Shown piece after piece: positions 34,522 through 45,946 of a stretch of DNA of 64,000 bases (its first letter is position 1; every line of letters begins with the position of its first letter). The translations under genes and the position numbers were made by a program. The notes below the pieces were generated by a model. It made no database searches, had not been told where the DNA came from, and saw nothing but the letters and a program-made list of their open reading frames with translations. The stretch is from the NCBI RefSeq assembly GCF_002796985.1, contig NZ_PEKX01000022.1:113727-177726 (forward strand), read 5' to 3'. Source of the DNA: Pseudomonas sp. GTDB lineage: Bacteria > Pseudomonadota > Gammaproteobacteria > Pseudomonadales > Pseudomonadaceae.

Positions 34522-36429
34522 TCAGGCCTTTTCCACCATCATGCGGCCGACCATTTCCATGTGCAGCGCATGGCAGAACCAGCTGCAGTAGTACCAGTAC
34601 AGGCCGGGCTTGTCGGCGGTGAAGGTGATGGAGGAAGTCTGCTGCGGGCTGATCTCCATGCTCACGCCGTGGTTGACCATGACGAAGCCATGGCTGACGT
34701 CTTCGATCTCGTCGAGGTTGGTGATGGTGACGGTGACTTCGTCACCCTGCTTCACGGTGAACTCGGTGAGGCCGTAAGCGGGGGCAGAGGAAGTCATGTA
34801 GACGCGGACCTTCTTGCCGTCGCGGATGACCTTGTTGTCCTGCATCAGGTCGATGCCGTCGCGCTTGGCGATGGCCACGGTTTCGGCGAAGAAGGGGTCG
34901 TCGCGTGTCCAGATCTTGCGGGTCTTGATCTGGTCGCGGCGGGCCAGGATGCAGTCATGCGGCTCGGCGAAGGTGGGGCCGTCGTGCACCAGCTTCATTT
35001 CGTCGCCGGAGATGTCGATCAACTGGTCGTTCTCCGGGTGCAGCGGGCCGGTGGGCAGGAAGCGGTCCTTGGAGAACTTGCTGAGCACGACGATCCACTG
35101 GCCGTCGGCTTCCTTGGTCTCGGTCAGCGAGGCGTGGTTGTGGCCCGGCTGGTAGTGCACGTCGAGCTTCTGGCGGATGTAGTCGACCTTCTCGCCCTTG
35201 TAGGCGCGAATGGCGTCGGCGATGTTCCATTTCACCAGCTGGCTGTCGATGAACAGCGTGGTGTAGGCGTTGCCGCGACCGTCGAAGGTGGTGTGCAGCG
35301 GGCCCAGGCCCAGTTCCGGTTCGCCGACGATGACGTCGCGCGGGTCCTTGAGCTTGCCGGCGAACAGGTCGGGCAGCTTGTCGATGGCGATGATGCTGCA
35401 GGTGGGCGACAGCTTGCCGTTGGCGATGAAGTATTTGCCGTCCGGCGAGGTGTTGAGGCCGTGGGGGTTCTTCGGCACCGGGATGTAGCGGGTGACGACG
35501 CTGTCCTTGCCGTCCTTCTTGCGCCCGTCGACCACCGGCACCTTGCTGTCGCCCAGGGTGATGAAGCGCTTGGCCTTGATCTCTTTCTCGATCGCCGGAA
35601 CGTCGAACACCACGACCCAGTCGCGCTCGTTGCGCATCATGCCGGCCAGGTCGGTGGCCTTCTCCGAGTTGTAGCAGGTGGAAGCGGCGAAGCGACCGGT
35701 GTAGTCCATGTCGCTGTTGTCGAGGTTGCCGTCGACGATGACCTGCCAGGCCACTTCCATGGTCTCGGCGTCGACCGCGTTGTACATGGTGAAGGCGTTG
35801 TCGGCGGTGATGTCGAAGCTCGTCCCGTCATTGGGGTGCGGGATGATGAACTCGGCGTTGCAGAACACGTACTTGGTGTGCGGCACCTTCTGCAGGCGCA
35901 GGCCGTGGATGGCCTGGACGTTGGGGATGGTGGTGATCTTGTCGCACTTCATGATGTCCAGACGGATACGCGCGACACGGCTGTTGGCCTTGTCGTTGAT
36001 GAACAGGTACTTGCCGTCGTACTTGCCGTCGGTCATCGAGATGTGCGGGTGGTGGCAGTCGCCGTTCAGGAAATGCGCGCTGTCACCGAGGACGCGCTTG
36101 CTCTCGTTGGTCAGCCCCCAGCCGGTGGCCGAGTCGACGTTGAACACCGGGATACGCATCAGTTCGCGCATGGACGGAACGCCCAGTACGCGCACTTCAC
36201 CCTGGTGGCCGCCGCTCCAGAAGCCGTAGTACTCATCCAGCTCGCCGGGGGCGATGTGGATCTTGTCCTGCGCCGACTTCACCGCCTCCGCCCAGGCTTC
36301 ACGCGAGGTGAATGCGCCCATCGAGCCCGCCGTTACCAGCGCCGCAGCGCCGGTGACCGCGGATGCGCCGAGGAACCCCCGCCGGCTGAGCCCGGCGATC
36401 TCGTCCTGTTGCTGCTTCTTCTTGGTCAT
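34522..36429 (-). CDS. nosZ: Nitrous oxide reductase NosZ (clade I)
   Basis: A 635-residue enzyme that reduces N2O to N2 in the periplasm. The N-terminus has a twin-arginine signal ([14 protein letters not shown]), the mark of clade I. CuZ histidines are visible in [30 protein letters not shown] and AEPHDC. The C-terminal cupredoxin domain holds the CuA site ([15 protein letters not shown]) with both cysteines, histidine and methionine. All key ligands are present, so it is probably functional. It follows nosR by 27 bases. Confidence 0.97.
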   Translation of the reverse strand: MTKKKQQQDEIAGLSRRGFLGASAVTGAAALVTAGSMGAFTSREAWAEAVKSAQDKIHIAPGELDEYYGFWSGGHQGEVRVLGVPSMRELMRIPVFNVDSATGWGLTNESKRVLGDSAHFLNGDCHHPHISMTDGKYDGKYLFINDKANSRVARIRLDIMKCDKITTIPNVQAIHGLRLQKVPHTKYVFCNAEFIIPHPNDGTSFDITADNAFTMYNAVDAETMEVAWQVIVDGNLDNSDMDYTGRFAASTCYNSEKATDLAGMMRNERDWVVVFDVPAIEKEIKAKRFITLGDSKVPVVDGRKKDGKDSVVTRYIPVPKNPHGLNTSPDGKYFIANGKLSPTCSIIAIDKLPDLFAGKLKDPRDVIVGEPELGLGPLHTTFDGRGNAYTTLFIDSQLVKWNIADAIRAYKGEKVDYIRQKLDVHYQPGHNHASLTETKEADGQWIVVLSKFSKDRFLPTGPLHPENDQLIDISGDEMKLVHDGPTFAEPHDCILARRDQIKTRKIWTRDDPFFAETVAIAKRDGIDLMQDNKVIRDGKKVRVYMTSSAPAYGLTEFTVKQGDEVTVTITNLDEIEDVSHGFVMVNHGVSMEISPQQTSSITFTADKPGLYWYYCSWFCHALHMEMVGRMMVEKA

Positions 36430-36456
36430 GTCCTGCTCCTTCCTTAAGGCAAATGG

Positions 36457-38604
36457 TCAGATCTGTTGCACCGCAATCAGCTGGTCGTCGTCGCTGCCAG
36501 CCGCGCGCTTGCCGCGCTTCTTGCGCTTGTTCACCAGCGGCGGGCACTTGTTCTCGTTGTGGTAGGTCATCTGGCAGTCGAGGCAGTAGTGGCACTCGTT
36601 GGCGTTGATCCTGCCGTCGGGGTGGATGGCCTGGATCTCGCATTCCTTGGCGCACAGCTGGCACGGCTGGCCACATTCCTTGCGGCGCTTGAGCCAGTCG
36701 AACAGGCGCGCCTTGCCGGGGATCGCCAGCGCCGCACCGAGCGGGCAGACGTAGCGGCAATAGACCTTGCGGGTGAACAGGTTGATGACCAGCAGCACCA
36801 CCACGTAGGCGACGAACCACCACTGGCGGTCGAAGTGCAGGGTGATGGCGGTCTTGAACGGCTCGACCTCGGCGAAACGCTCGGCGGTGGAGAGTGACTC
36901 CAGGGAGAGGCCGAACAGCACCAGCAGGACGATGTACTTGATTGCCCAGAGCCGCTCGTGGACGGCGAAGGGCAGCTCGTACTGCGGCACCTTGAGCTTG
37001 CGCGCGGCTTCGTTGAGCAGCTCCTGCAACGCACCGAACGGGCACAGCCAGCCGCAGAACACGCCACGACCCCAGAGCAGGATGCTGGCGGCGGTGAAGG
37101 TCCAGAGGATGAACAGCACCGGGTCGATGAGGAACAGTTCCCAGCGGAAGCCCTCGAACAGCGAATGGACGAAGGTCAGCACGTTGACCACCGAGAGCTG
37201 GCCCAGGCAGTACCAGCCGATGTAGGTCAGGGTGAACAGCAGGTAGCCACGGCGCAGCCAGTGCAGCAGCTGTGGGCGGCGGGTCAGGTTGTCCTGCAGG
37301 AACAGGATCACCGCCAGCAGCCCGAGGGCGGACAGCAGCACGCCGATCTGGAAGCTCTTCTGGTACCACACGCGCAGCCACATCGGCCGCTTGGCATCAG
37401 CCAGCGCCTCCAGTTCGGCGGCGCTGGGCTGCGGCCGGTCGAGGTAGGCCTCGGGTGTCTGGTAGCCCAGGTCGAAGGTGGTGAACAGGCTGTCCACCGG
37501 GCCGGTCTGGCGCCGCACCAGCAGCTCCAGGTCCCACGGGGTGCCGGGGTCGAAGCGCTGCGCGGGGCGGACGATGAAGATCGCCATCTCGGCGAAGTGC
37601 GGCATGCCTTCGGCGTAGGTGTCCGACAGGCGCTGGTAGTCGAGGTCACGGAAGCTGAGGATGTCGCCGAACTGGCGGATCTGTACCCGGTCGAAGATGC
37701 CGCCGCGCACATAGCCCGAGCCCTTGAACGAATACTCGCCGCTGCCCAGCACCACCACGGCATATTCGCCGGGCTTCAGGGCGTCCATCAGCTCGCGGTA
37801 TTGCTTGTCGCCAAGCAAATTGCGGCCGACGTTGGGCGGGTTGAGCAGGGCGGTGTAGAGGTCGATGAAGGTGTCTTCGCGCTGCTGCGCATCGCGGGCC
37901 TGGTTGACCTTCTCGGCGGCGGTGCCCTTGAAGGCATCGTCGATCTGCCCGCGGGTCAGTTTCAGCTGACGGATCGCGCCGTTGCCCAGCAGTTCACTCC
38001 AGCTGGCCGGTTGATAGAGGTCGGCGCGGACGATGGCGGGCTTGGGTCGTACCTGGCCGTCGTCCTTGATCAGCTTGAGCGACACCGCCACGGTGCGGGC
38101 GGCGCGCATGATGATCTCGTTGACCACCATGACCGTCACGGTGGCGCCGGCGACGGCGTCCACGGTGACCGTCTGCGGGTCGCCGGAACGCCCCACGGCA
38201 ACGCGCTGGTCCGCGCGCAGGCCGGAATATCCGGCCGTGAAGGCGTGCAGTTTCTCTTCGGGGATGCCGATCAGCAGGATCGGCTCGTGGTGTTCGAGGA
38301 CGTAGCTGCCGCGGATCACTGCCTGAGGATCGAGGATGATCTGGACATTGATCGGCTTGCCCGAATACGCGGGCATGCGGGTGACGCGGATACTCTGGAA
38401 GGCATAGCCCAGCAGCTTGTCGCCGTGGGACAGACGCCGCACACCGTACTCGCCCTCGGGCTCGCCGATGTGGTCGGCCTGGGGAAATACCTGCTGGATG
38501 CGCGTTCGCTCCAGGTCACTCAAATCGGCACCCTGGGCTGCCAGGCTGAGCATCAGCAACAGGCAGCCGAACAAGGTTCTGAACAGATCGCGAACGCCCA
38601 ACAT
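36457..38604 (-). CDS. nosR: NosR, membrane iron-sulfur flavoprotein needed for nos expression and N2O reduction
   Basis: About 715 residues: signal or anchor helix, periplasmic FMN-binding domain (roughly 90-190) containing the covalent-FMN type VDAVAGATVTV, several transmembrane helices (410-590), cysteine motifs CPFGALQE and CPLGAALAI, and a C-terminal ferredoxin-like part (CQLCAKECEIQAI, CHYCLDCQM). NosR passes electrons to or activates NosZ and is required for nosZ expression. The start at 38604 follows AAGGAGG. It lies 75 bases after the cytochrome c gene, with no promoter-like box between. Confidence 0.95.
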   Translation of the reverse strand: MLGVRDLFRTLFGCLLLMLSLAAQGADLSDLERTRIQQVFPQADHIGEPEGEYGVRRLSHGDKLLGYAFQSIRVTRMPAYSGKPINVQIILDPQAVIRGSYVLEHHEPILLIGIPEEKLHAFTAGYSGLRADQRVAVGRSGDPQTVTVDAVAGATVTVMVVNEIIMRAARTVAVSLKLIKDDGQVRPKPAIVRADLYQPASWSELLGNGAIRQLKLTRGQIDDAFKGTAAEKVNQARDAQQREDTFIDLYTALLNPPNVGRNLLGDKQYRELMDALKPGEYAVVVLGSGEYSFKGSGYVRGGIFDRVQIRQFGDILSFRDLDYQRLSDTYAEGMPHFAEMAIFIVRPAQRFDPGTPWDLELLVRRQTGPVDSLFTTFDLGYQTPEAYLDRPQPSAAELEALADAKRPMWLRVWYQKSFQIGVLLSALGLLAVILFLQDNLTRRPQLLHWLRRGYLLFTLTYIGWYCLGQLSVVNVLTFVHSLFEGFRWELFLIDPVLFILWTFTAASILLWGRGVFCGWLCPFGALQELLNEAARKLKVPQYELPFAVHERLWAIKYIVLLVLFGLSLESLSTAERFAEVEPFKTAITLHFDRQWWFVAYVVVLLVINLFTRKVYCRYVCPLGAALAIPGKARLFDWLKRRKECGQPCQLCAKECEIQAIHPDGRINANECHYCLDCQMTYHNENKCPPLVNKRKKRGKRAAGSDDDQLIAVQQI

Positions 38605-38679
38605 GAGGCCTCCTTCCTCCATCGCCCCAATGGGCAGAACTGCGTCAGAAGGCGGTGGGCGCCGATCTCACGCGGTGGG

Positions 38680-38991
38680 TCACTTGAGGGTGACGATCCA
38701 CTCGGCCAGGGTCTTGGCTTCTTCCGGGCTCACGGCGTTGGCCGGCATCGGGATCGGCCCCCAGTTGCCCTTGCTGCCGGTCTTGATGCTGTTGGTGATG
38801 TGGGTAACGCCATCCGCCTGCGGGCCGTACTTGGCGGCAACGTCATGGAACGCCGGGCCGACGAGCTTCTTGTCGACCGAGTGGCAAGCCACACAGGACT
38901 TAGCCTTGAACAGCTCCTCGCCGGTGCTGGCCATCGCGGTTGTCTGGACCAGCAGGCCGCCGAACAGCAGGGCTACCAGGGCTTTATTCAT
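38680..38991 (-). CDS. nirM: Cytochrome c551 (NirM-like)
   Basis: A 103-residue class I cytochrome: Sec signal MNKALVALLFGGLLVQTTAMA, haem motif CVACH, and the distal methionine in WGPIPMPANAVSPEEA, the usual c551 ending. It donates electrons to nitrite reductase in the periplasm. In P. aeruginosa nirM follows nirS and is divergent from nirQ. Here it keeps that place but nirS and the haem d1 genes are missing and nosR follows. It could serve NirK, NosZ or the NO reductase; which is not known. Confidence 0.9.
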   Translation of the reverse strand: MNKALVALLFGGLLVQTTAMASTGEELFKAKSCVACHSVDKKLVGPAFHDVAAKYGPQADGVTHITNSIKTGSKGNWGPIPMPANAVSPEEAKTLAEWIVTLK

Positions 38992-39068
38992 GAACGTTTC
39001 TCCTCACAGGCGTGGCGCTTCGAGGCGCCGATCGTTTTCGCCGGCGTCCCGCCCGGCGGCTGTGGCGA

Positions 39069-39111
39069 ATTCTAGGAGCGCTCCATGCAGCTTCCGCTTG
39101 ATGCGAATCAA
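39069..39111 (-). promoter_or_regulatory. Divergent DNR/ANR promoter of nirM-nosRZDFYL and nirQ
   Basis: Perfect FNR-type box TTGATGCGAATCAA at 39098-39111. On the minus strand a -10 TAGAAT at 39069-39074 places the box at -41.5 from a start near 39063, the class II position. On the plus strand the same box would be near -41.5 for nirQ but the -10 there is weak. No other such box lies between here and nosZ, so this one may drive the whole nirM-nos transcript. Confidence 0.85.
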
Positions 39112-39192
39112 GAACTGATGGCGATGTGCTTGAGGCATTCCGTCGCGCTGGATAGTTTGCTAACCGAAACTTCCTACCGAGATTCGTCCGCC

Positions 39193-39990
39193 ATGAACGC
39201 CCCTGAGCAGAACAGTCCGCCGCTCTTCTACCAGCCATCCGGCAACGAGGTGGCCCTGTTCACCCATGCCTCTGCGCAGGGCATGCCGGTGCTGATCAAG
39301 GGGCCGACCGGCTGCGGCAAGACTCGCTTCGTCCAGCACATGGCCCAGCGCCTGAACCTGCCGCTGTACACCGTGGCCTGCCATGACGATCTATCGGCGG
39401 CGGACCTGGTTGGCCGCCACCTGATCGGCAGTGACGGCACCTGGTGGCAGGACGGCCCGCTGACCCGCGCGGTACGCGAAGGCGGCATCTGCTACCTGGA
39501 CGAAGTGGTCGAGGCGCGCCAGGACACTGTCGTTGTGCTGCACCCGCTGGCGGACGACCGCCGCGAACTGTTCATCGAGCGCACCGGTGAGTCGCTGGTG
39601 GCGCCGCCCGGCTTCATGCTGGTGGTGTCCTACAACCCCGGCTACCAGAACCTGCTCAAGGGCATGAAGCCCAGTACCCGGCAGCGCTTCGTCGCCCTGC
39701 GCTTCGACTACCCGACGCCCGAGGCCGAAGCCGCGATCATCGTTCGCGAGGCCGGTGTCGCGCCGGAACTGGCGCAGCGCCTGACGCAACTGGGCGTGGC
39801 CCTGCGCCGGCTGGGTCGACAGGAGCTGGAGGAAGTCTGCTCGACACGCCTGCTGGTGCTCACCGCGCGCCTGCTCAACGCCGGCGTGGCGCCGCGCGAT
39901 GCCTGTCGCGCCGGGCTCGCCGAGCCGCTGTCGGACGACGAGGCCACGGTCGCCGCGCTGATGGACCTGGTCGATGTCCACTTCGCTTGA
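39193..39990 (+). CDS. nirQ: MoxR-type AAA+ ATPase NirQ/NorQ
   Basis: A 265-residue AAA+ ATPase of the CbbQ/NirQ/NorQ family: Walker A KGPTGCGKTRF, Walker B-like GICYLDEVVEA, sensor region VVSYNPGYQ, and a C-terminal CbbQ_C domain. Working with NorD, it remodels or activates nitric oxide reductase, probably in inserting the non-haem iron. Start at 39193 gives the standard N-terminus; the longer open frame from 39085 contains the FNR box and is not used. It overlaps nirO by 17 bases. Confidence 0.94.
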   Translation: MNAPEQNSPPLFYQPSGNEVALFTHASAQGMPVLIKGPTGCGKTRFVQHMAQRLNLPLYTVACHDDLSAADLVGRHLIGSDGTWWQDGPLTRAVREGGICYLDEVVEARQDTVVVLHPLADDRRELFIERTGESLVAPPGFMLVVSYNPGYQNLLKGMKPSTRQRFVALRFDYPTPEAEAAIIVREAGVAPELAQRLTQLGVALRRLGRQELEEVCSTRLLVLTARLLNAGVAPRDACRAGLAEPLSDDEATVAALMDLVDVHFA

Positions 39991-40567
39991 GGTGCCTGTC
40001 AGCGTCCGGCGTCTGCCGGGCGATTTGGCGATGTGGTTCTTCATCCTCGCCGAGCTGACGGTCTTCGCCATCCTCATCATCGTCTTCGCCGTGACCCAGT
40101 ACCTGGACGTCGAAGGCTTCCGCGCTGGTCGTGCGCAGCTGGACCTGTCCACCGCCCTGGCGCTGACCCTGACCCTGCTCACCGCCGGCTTCTGCGCGGC
40201 GCTGGCGGTGGAACAGGTGCGCCATGGCCACCAGCGGCGCGCGGCTGTGCTGCTGGCCGCTTCCATATTGCTGGGCCTGGCCCACGTGGTGCTGAAGTCT
40301 GCCGAATACCATCACCTCGCCACGCGCGGGCTGGACCTGGAATACAGCACCTTCTTCACGTTGTTCTGGCTGATCACCGGCTTTCATTTCCTGCATGTGC
40401 TGCTGGGGCTGGTGATTCTTGGCTGGATGACGCTGCGCTGCCTGCGCGGCGACTACCGCAGCGACACCCTGGGCGGGCTGGAATCCGGTGCGCTGTACTG
40501 GCACATGGTCGACCTGGTCTGGGTGGTGCTGTTCCCGCTGGTCTACGTGCTGGCGCCCGGCTCATGA
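39974..40567 (+). CDS. norE: NirO/NorE, cytochrome oxidase subunit III-like membrane protein
   Basis: A 197-residue protein with five transmembrane helices of the haem-copper oxidase subunit III family (ITGFHFLHVLLG and the final YWHMVDLVWVVLFPLVYVL are typical). NorE-type proteins accompany NO reductase and help its activity or assembly; they are not catalytic. Named NirO (PA0521) in P. aeruginosa. Starts inside the nirQ end, so translation is coupled. Confidence 0.92.
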   Translation: MSTSLEVPVSVRRLPGDLAMWFFILAELTVFAILIIVFAVTQYLDVEGFRAGRAQLDLSTALALTLTLLTAGFCAALAVEQVRHGHQRRAAVLLAASILLGLAHVVLKSAEYHHLATRGLDLEYSTFFTLFWLITGFHFLHVLLGLVILGWMTLRCLRGDYRSDTLGGLESGALYWHMVDLVWVVLFPLVYVLAPGS

Positions 40568-40827
40568 AGACCTTGCTGCTCGCCTGGCTGATGATGCTGC
40601 CCATGTCCATCGGCGCCGTCTGGCTAGGCCACCACGAGCCCGATGCGCTACTGCCCGTGGTGGCGATCCTGCTACTCGGCCTGGGCAAGGCCTGGCTCAT
40701 CGTCGGGCGCTTCATGGAGCTGGGCTTCGTCGGCTTCGGCCAGGCTCCCCTGTTGTGGCGTTCGCTGCTGCTGGGCTGGCCGCTGGTAGTCACCGGCGTG
40801 ATCCTGGCCCTGCACGCAACTCCTTGA
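40564..40827 (+). CDS. norF: NirP/NorF-like small membrane protein (cytochrome oxidase subunit IV-like)
   Basis: An 87-residue protein with three hydrophobic segments, starting MKTLLLAWLMMLPMSIGAVW. It overlaps the norE stop by four bases (ATGA). It has the place of PA0522 (nirP) after nirQ-nirO. NorF/NirP proteins assist NO reductase; mechanism unknown. Confidence 0.88.
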   Translation: MKTLLLAWLMMLPMSIGAVWLGHHEPDALLPVVAILLLGLGKAWLIVGRFMELGFVGFGQAPLLWRSLLLGWPLVVTGVILALHATP

Positions 40828-40869
40828 TATTCCTTCGAAAAAATACCTGACTGGAAGCATTGGTCTTTC

Positions 40870-40912
40870 TTGATTGCCATCAAGCGAGACACCTGGGGAC
40901 GGTTTCTACAAT
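40870..40912 (+). promoter_or_regulatory. DNR-dependent promoter of norCBD
   Basis: FNR-type box TTGATTGCCATCAA (40870-40883) and -10 TACAAT (40907-40912), giving a start near 40918 with the box at about -41.5. No good -35, as expected for a class II activated promoter. norC begins at 40941. Confidence 0.88.
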
Positions 40913-40940
40913 GGCACCGACCGTGACCTAGGAGGGCCCC

Positions 40941-42808
<1,868 letters not shown>

Positions 42809-42824
42809 TCGATACCGTCCACCC

Positions 42825-42854
42825 GGGCCCGTCCGCTTTGCGGCGGGCCCTTTT
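42825..42854 (+). terminator. Terminator or processing hairpin after norB
   Basis: GGGCCCGTCCGC, loop TTT, GCGGCGGGCCC with one bulge, then TTTT, 17 bases past the norB stop and upstream of norD. It probably reduces norD expression relative to norCB. Confidence 0.75.
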
Positions 42855-42991
42855 GACGTTTACGGAGCCTGCCGGACTGCGATCTGGCCGGTAGCGCTTT
42901 TAGCCCTCTCTCCCTTCAGGAAGAGGGGGCTGGTTCGGTGTTCTGTTGGGACACCGTGCCCTGTACTTGCTCTCTGCCTTCCGGAGGCGCC

Positions 42992-44839
42992 ATGACCATC
43001 CACCTCGAAATCGAAGAAAGCTTCGGCCGCGTCTGGCACCGCTTCATCACCCGCCGTGCCAGCCCGGAGTTCGAAGAGGCGGCGGTGACCCTGGATGAGG
43101 TGCGGCGCAGCCTGTTGCTGCTGTTCCGCGGCACCGGGGGTGAAGCCGGGGTTGGCGTGGAAGCGGCCAGTGCCCGCGAACTGCTGGTGCGTCGCAGCCT
43201 GCTGCAACAAGTGGCCGGCACCTGCCAGCAACTGCCTGTGGCCTGGTTCGACGCCGATTCCCTGCGCCTGCCCGCACAACTGGCGGTATTTCCCGAGCCG
43301 GAACTGAACCGCGAACTCTATCGCTGGCTGGCGCTGCTTGCCGCGCACAGTCAGCCAATGCAGCACTGGGCGCGGGACAACCAGGCCTGGACGCTCGCCG
43401 TGCTCGAACGCTATCCGCTACTGCGCCCACGCTACCGGCGGCTGGTGGATGCGTTGTTGAGCTTGCGGCCCGATCCCGGCGCTTTGCCACCGGCCGAAGC
43501 GAAGCTGGAACTGGCACTGCAACAGGCGTTGCGCGACCCGGGCAGCGTCGAACGCCTGCCGCGTAGCGAGAAGGCGCCCTGGCCGCTGCCGCTTTGGCTG
43601 TATCCGCCGCAACGGCTGGCTGCGCCACAACACACCGACCTGATCGACGGCGACGAGCACGGCCGTTCCGCGCACAGCGAAGCGAAAGGCCTGGCGCGCA
43701 AGCGTGCCGAACGTGTGGAGCAGGATCCTGGCCGCGGTGGCCTGTTGCTGTTCCGCCTGGAGAACCTGTTCAGCTGGTCCGAGCACATCGAGCTGGACCG
43801 CGCCGGCGACGACAGCGAAGACCTGGACGCGGCGAAGGTCGCCGACGACCTCGATCACCTGAGCATGTCCCGGCAACGGCAGAAAAAGGGCGGCGGACTG
43901 AAGCTCGACCTCGACCTGCCGGCCGCCGACTTCGACGACGTACCGCTGGGCGAGGGCATCCGCCTGCCGGAATGGGATTACCGTCGCCAGCAACTGATTG
44001 ACGACCACGTCTGCCTGCAGCCGATGCTGCCGCGCGACGCAGTGCCGGCGCCGCTGCCGGATGCCCTGGCACCCATCGCGCGGCGCCTGCGCCGGCAATT
44101 CGAGAGCCTGCGCCAGCAGCCGCAGTGGCTGCGCCGGCAACCCCAGGGCGCGGAACTGGACCTGGAAGCCTGGCTGGACTTCAGCGTCGAGCGGCGCCTG
44201 GGCGCGTGCAGTGAGCCGGGGCTGTTCCTCGAACGCCGGCAGACCCGCCGCGACCTCGCTTGCCTGCTGCTGGCGGACCTGTCGATGTCCACCGACGCGC
44301 ACATCGACAACGACCACCGGGTGATCGACCTGATCAGCGACAGCCTGTTGCTGTTCGGCGAGGCGCTGCAGGCGGTGGGCGATCGTTTCGCGCTGTACGG
44401 GTTCTCCTCGCTGCGTCGCCAGCAGGTGCGCCTGACGCAGCTGAAGACCTTCGATGAGCGCCATAACGATGTGGTGCGCGGGCGCATCCGTGCGTTGCGT
44501 CCCGGCTACTACACGCGCATGGGGGCGGCGATTCGCCGGGCCACGCAGCTCTTGCTGGAGCGCAAGGAGCGCCAGCGCGTGCTGCTGATCCTCACCGACG
44601 GCAAGCCCAATGACCTGGACTTGTACGAGGGCCGCTACGGTGTCGAGGACACCCGTCAGGCCGTGCTGGAGGCCCGTCGTGCCGGGCTGGTGCCGTTCTG
44701 CATCACCATTGACCGCGAGGCAGCGGACTACCTGCCGCATCTCTTTGGCAGCCAGGGCTACCTGCTGATCAACGACCCGGCACAGTTGCCGGTGCAGTTG
44801 CCGCAGCTCTACCGGCAGCTCACCCGCCGGCAGGGATAG
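42992..44839 (+). CDS. norD: NorD, von Willebrand A-domain protein for NO reductase activation
   Basis: A 615-residue cytoplasmic protein. The C-terminal 200 residues form a vWA domain with the MIDAS motif LADLSMSTD and LILTDGKPNDLD. The N-terminal half is a poorly conserved helical region. NorD pairs with NirQ/NorQ to activate NO reductase by an AAA+/vWA mechanism. Start at 42992 follows GGAGG; a second ATG-containing frame from 42938 has no site. A repeat-like CCCTCTCT tract lies just upstream. Confidence 0.93.
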   Translation: MTIHLEIEESFGRVWHRFITRRASPEFEEAAVTLDEVRRSLLLLFRGTGGEAGVGVEAASARELLVRRSLLQQVAGTCQQLPVAWFDADSLRLPAQLAVFPEPELNRELYRWLALLAAHSQPMQHWARDNQAWTLAVLERYPLLRPRYRRLVDALLSLRPDPGALPPAEAKLELALQQALRDPGSVERLPRSEKAPWPLPLWLYPPQRLAAPQHTDLIDGDEHGRSAHSEAKGLARKRAERVEQDPGRGGLLLFRLENLFSWSEHIELDRAGDDSEDLDAAKVADDLDHLSMSRQRQKKGGGLKLDLDLPAADFDDVPLGEGIRLPEWDYRRQQLIDDHVCLQPMLPRDAVPAPLPDALAPIARRLRRQFESLRQQPQWLRRQPQGAELDLEAWLDFSVERRLGACSEPGLFLERRQTRRDLACLLLADLSMSTDAHIDNDHRVIDLISDSLLLFGEALQAVGDRFALYGFSSLRRQQVRLTQLKTFDERHNDVVRGRIRALRPGYYTRMGAAIRRATQLLLERKERQRVLLILTDGKPNDLDLYEGRYGVEDTRQAVLEARRAGLVPFCITIDREAADYLPHLFGSQGYLLINDPAQLPVQLPQLYRQLTRRQG

Positions 44840-44850
44840 CAGCTCTTTAT

Positions 44851-44932
44851 GTAGGAGCGAGCTTGCTCGCGAACCAGCTCCGCAGCGGGGTTCGGTTCGT
44901 GAGCAGTAACGATGGCGTCCCCTCGCTCCTAC
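44851..44932. repeat. REP pair with degenerate long right arm
   Basis: Standard left arm GTAGGAGCGAGCTTGCTCGC. The right arm, read on the minus strand, begins GTAGGAGCGAGGGGACGCC, so here the long variant stands on the right and has drifted (GTAACGATGG in place of CAAGAACTAGG). Confidence 0.85.
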
Positions 44933-44971
44933 AGGCCTTCAGCCGGAACCGGTGGTGGAGGGGGGCAAGTC

Positions 44972-45054
44972 GTAGGATGGGTGGAGCTTGCGATACCCAT
45001 CAATGCAGGCCGGCGAATTTGGCGATGGGTATCGCTCCGCTCCACCCATCCTAC
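44972..45054. repeat. Dispersed inverted repeat, GTAGGATGGGTGGAGC family
   Basis: Arms GTAGGATGGGTGGAGC and GCTCCACCCATCCTAC with inner arms around CGATACCCATC/GATGGGTATCG. A second, interrupted copy is at 63920-63939. Confidence 0.85.
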
Positions 45055-45076
45055 GAGGGGAGAATGGTGGCAGCGA

Positions 45077-45259
45077 TCAGCGCGGCAACCAGACCATCAT
45101 CACCCCGCAGAACACCGCGAGGAGGGCGCAATACCAGGCGAAGCGCCGCAGCCGGCGCTGCTTCGCCAGTTCCTGGTGTACCGGCAGGGGCATCCCGCAC
45201 TGCGGGCAGTCCGCGTGCTCCTCGGGACTCTCGTGCTGGCAGTACAGGCACTGGCGCAT
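45077..45259 (-). CDS. Small zinc-ribbon membrane protein (DnrP-like)
   Basis: A 60-residue protein: four cysteines in two CxxC pairs (CLYCQ, CPQCG) form a zinc ribbon, then a basic stretch and one transmembrane helix (WYCALLAVFCGVMMVWL). It starts four bases after the dnr stop, so it is in the dnr transcript. Small proteins of this kind next to dnr are labelled DnrP in some genomes, as I recall. Role unknown; a metal or redox function at the membrane is possible. Confidence 0.7.
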   Translation of the reverse strand: MRQCLYCQHESPEEHADCPQCGMPLPVHQELAKQRRLRRFAWYCALLAVFCGVMMVWLPR

Positions 45260-45262
45260 GGC

Positions 45263-45946
45263 TTACTCGAACTGTTCCAGGCGTGCGGTATCGAGCACCT
45301 GCACGGTGCGCCCGCTCAGGTCGATGATGTTCTCGTCGATCAGACGCCGCAGCACGCGGGAGAAGGTCTCCGGCTGGATCGACAAGTGCCCGGCGACCAA
45401 CTGTTTGGCCATCGGCAATTCAAAGCGGCCGTCCTCGCTGCCCTGGCGGTTCAGCTGGGTGATCAGGTAGCGCACCACGCGGTGGGTGGAGTTCTTCAGC
45501 GACAGCGTCTCGATCTCGTTGATCCGCCGGTGCAGGCGCACGCAGAGGGTGGCGAGCAGCGAGAAGGGCAACTGCGGGTTGCTGTGCAGCAGCTCCATGT
45601 AGGTGCGGTTGGAGAAACGGTAGACCTGCGTGGGCTCCAGCGCCTGGGCCGAGGCCACATAGTCGGGGGTGTCCATCAGCATCATGGCTTCGGCGAAGGT
45701 CTGGCGGCTGCCGACGACCTCCAGCACCTTCTCCTGGCCGTCCGGGGTCAGGCGATAGATCTTCACTGCGCCGGAAATCACGAAATAAAAGGCGTGGGCC
45801 GGCTCACCCTGGAGAAACAGCTTGTCGCCTTTCTCCAGGTTGAGCAGCGCGCTGGTGGCGAGCAGCTGCTCCAGCTGTTCTTCGTTGAGCACGTTGAACA
45901 GATGGTGGCCGCACAGAATCTGGTGGTGGACGCGATGCGCGAGCAT
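45263..45946 (-). CDS. dnr: NO-responsive Crp/Fnr regulator DNR
   Basis: A 227-residue regulator closely like P. aeruginosa DNR: cyclic-nucleotide-binding-like sensor domain (FLQGEPAHAFYFVISGAVKI), long dimer helix (LRRINEIETLSLKN region) and C-terminal winged helix with recognition segment LSIQPETFSRVLRRL. It lacks Fe-S cysteines; DNR binds haem and senses NO. It activates nir, nor and nos promoters through TTGAT-N4-ATCAA boxes. The start at 45946 (MLAHRVHHQIL) matches known DNR; the frame is open 78 bases more upstream. Confidence 0.93.
   Translation of the reverse strand: MLAHRVHHQILCGHHLFNVLNEEQLEQLLATSALLNLEKGDKLFLQGEPAHAFYFVISGAVKIYRLTPDGQEKVLEVVGSRQTFAEAMMLMDTPDYVASAQALEPTQVYRFSNRTYMELLHSNPQLPFSLLATLCVRLHRRINEIETLSLKNSTHRVVRYLITQLNRQGSEDGRFELPMAKQLVAGHLSIQPETFSRVLRRLIDENIIDLSGRTVQVLDTARLEQFE

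Noticed and set aside
42895..42935. A further CCCTCTCCC palindrome just before norD.
   Set aside because: Only a partial match (CCCTCTCTCCC and GAAGAGGGGG); too degenerate to list as a member.
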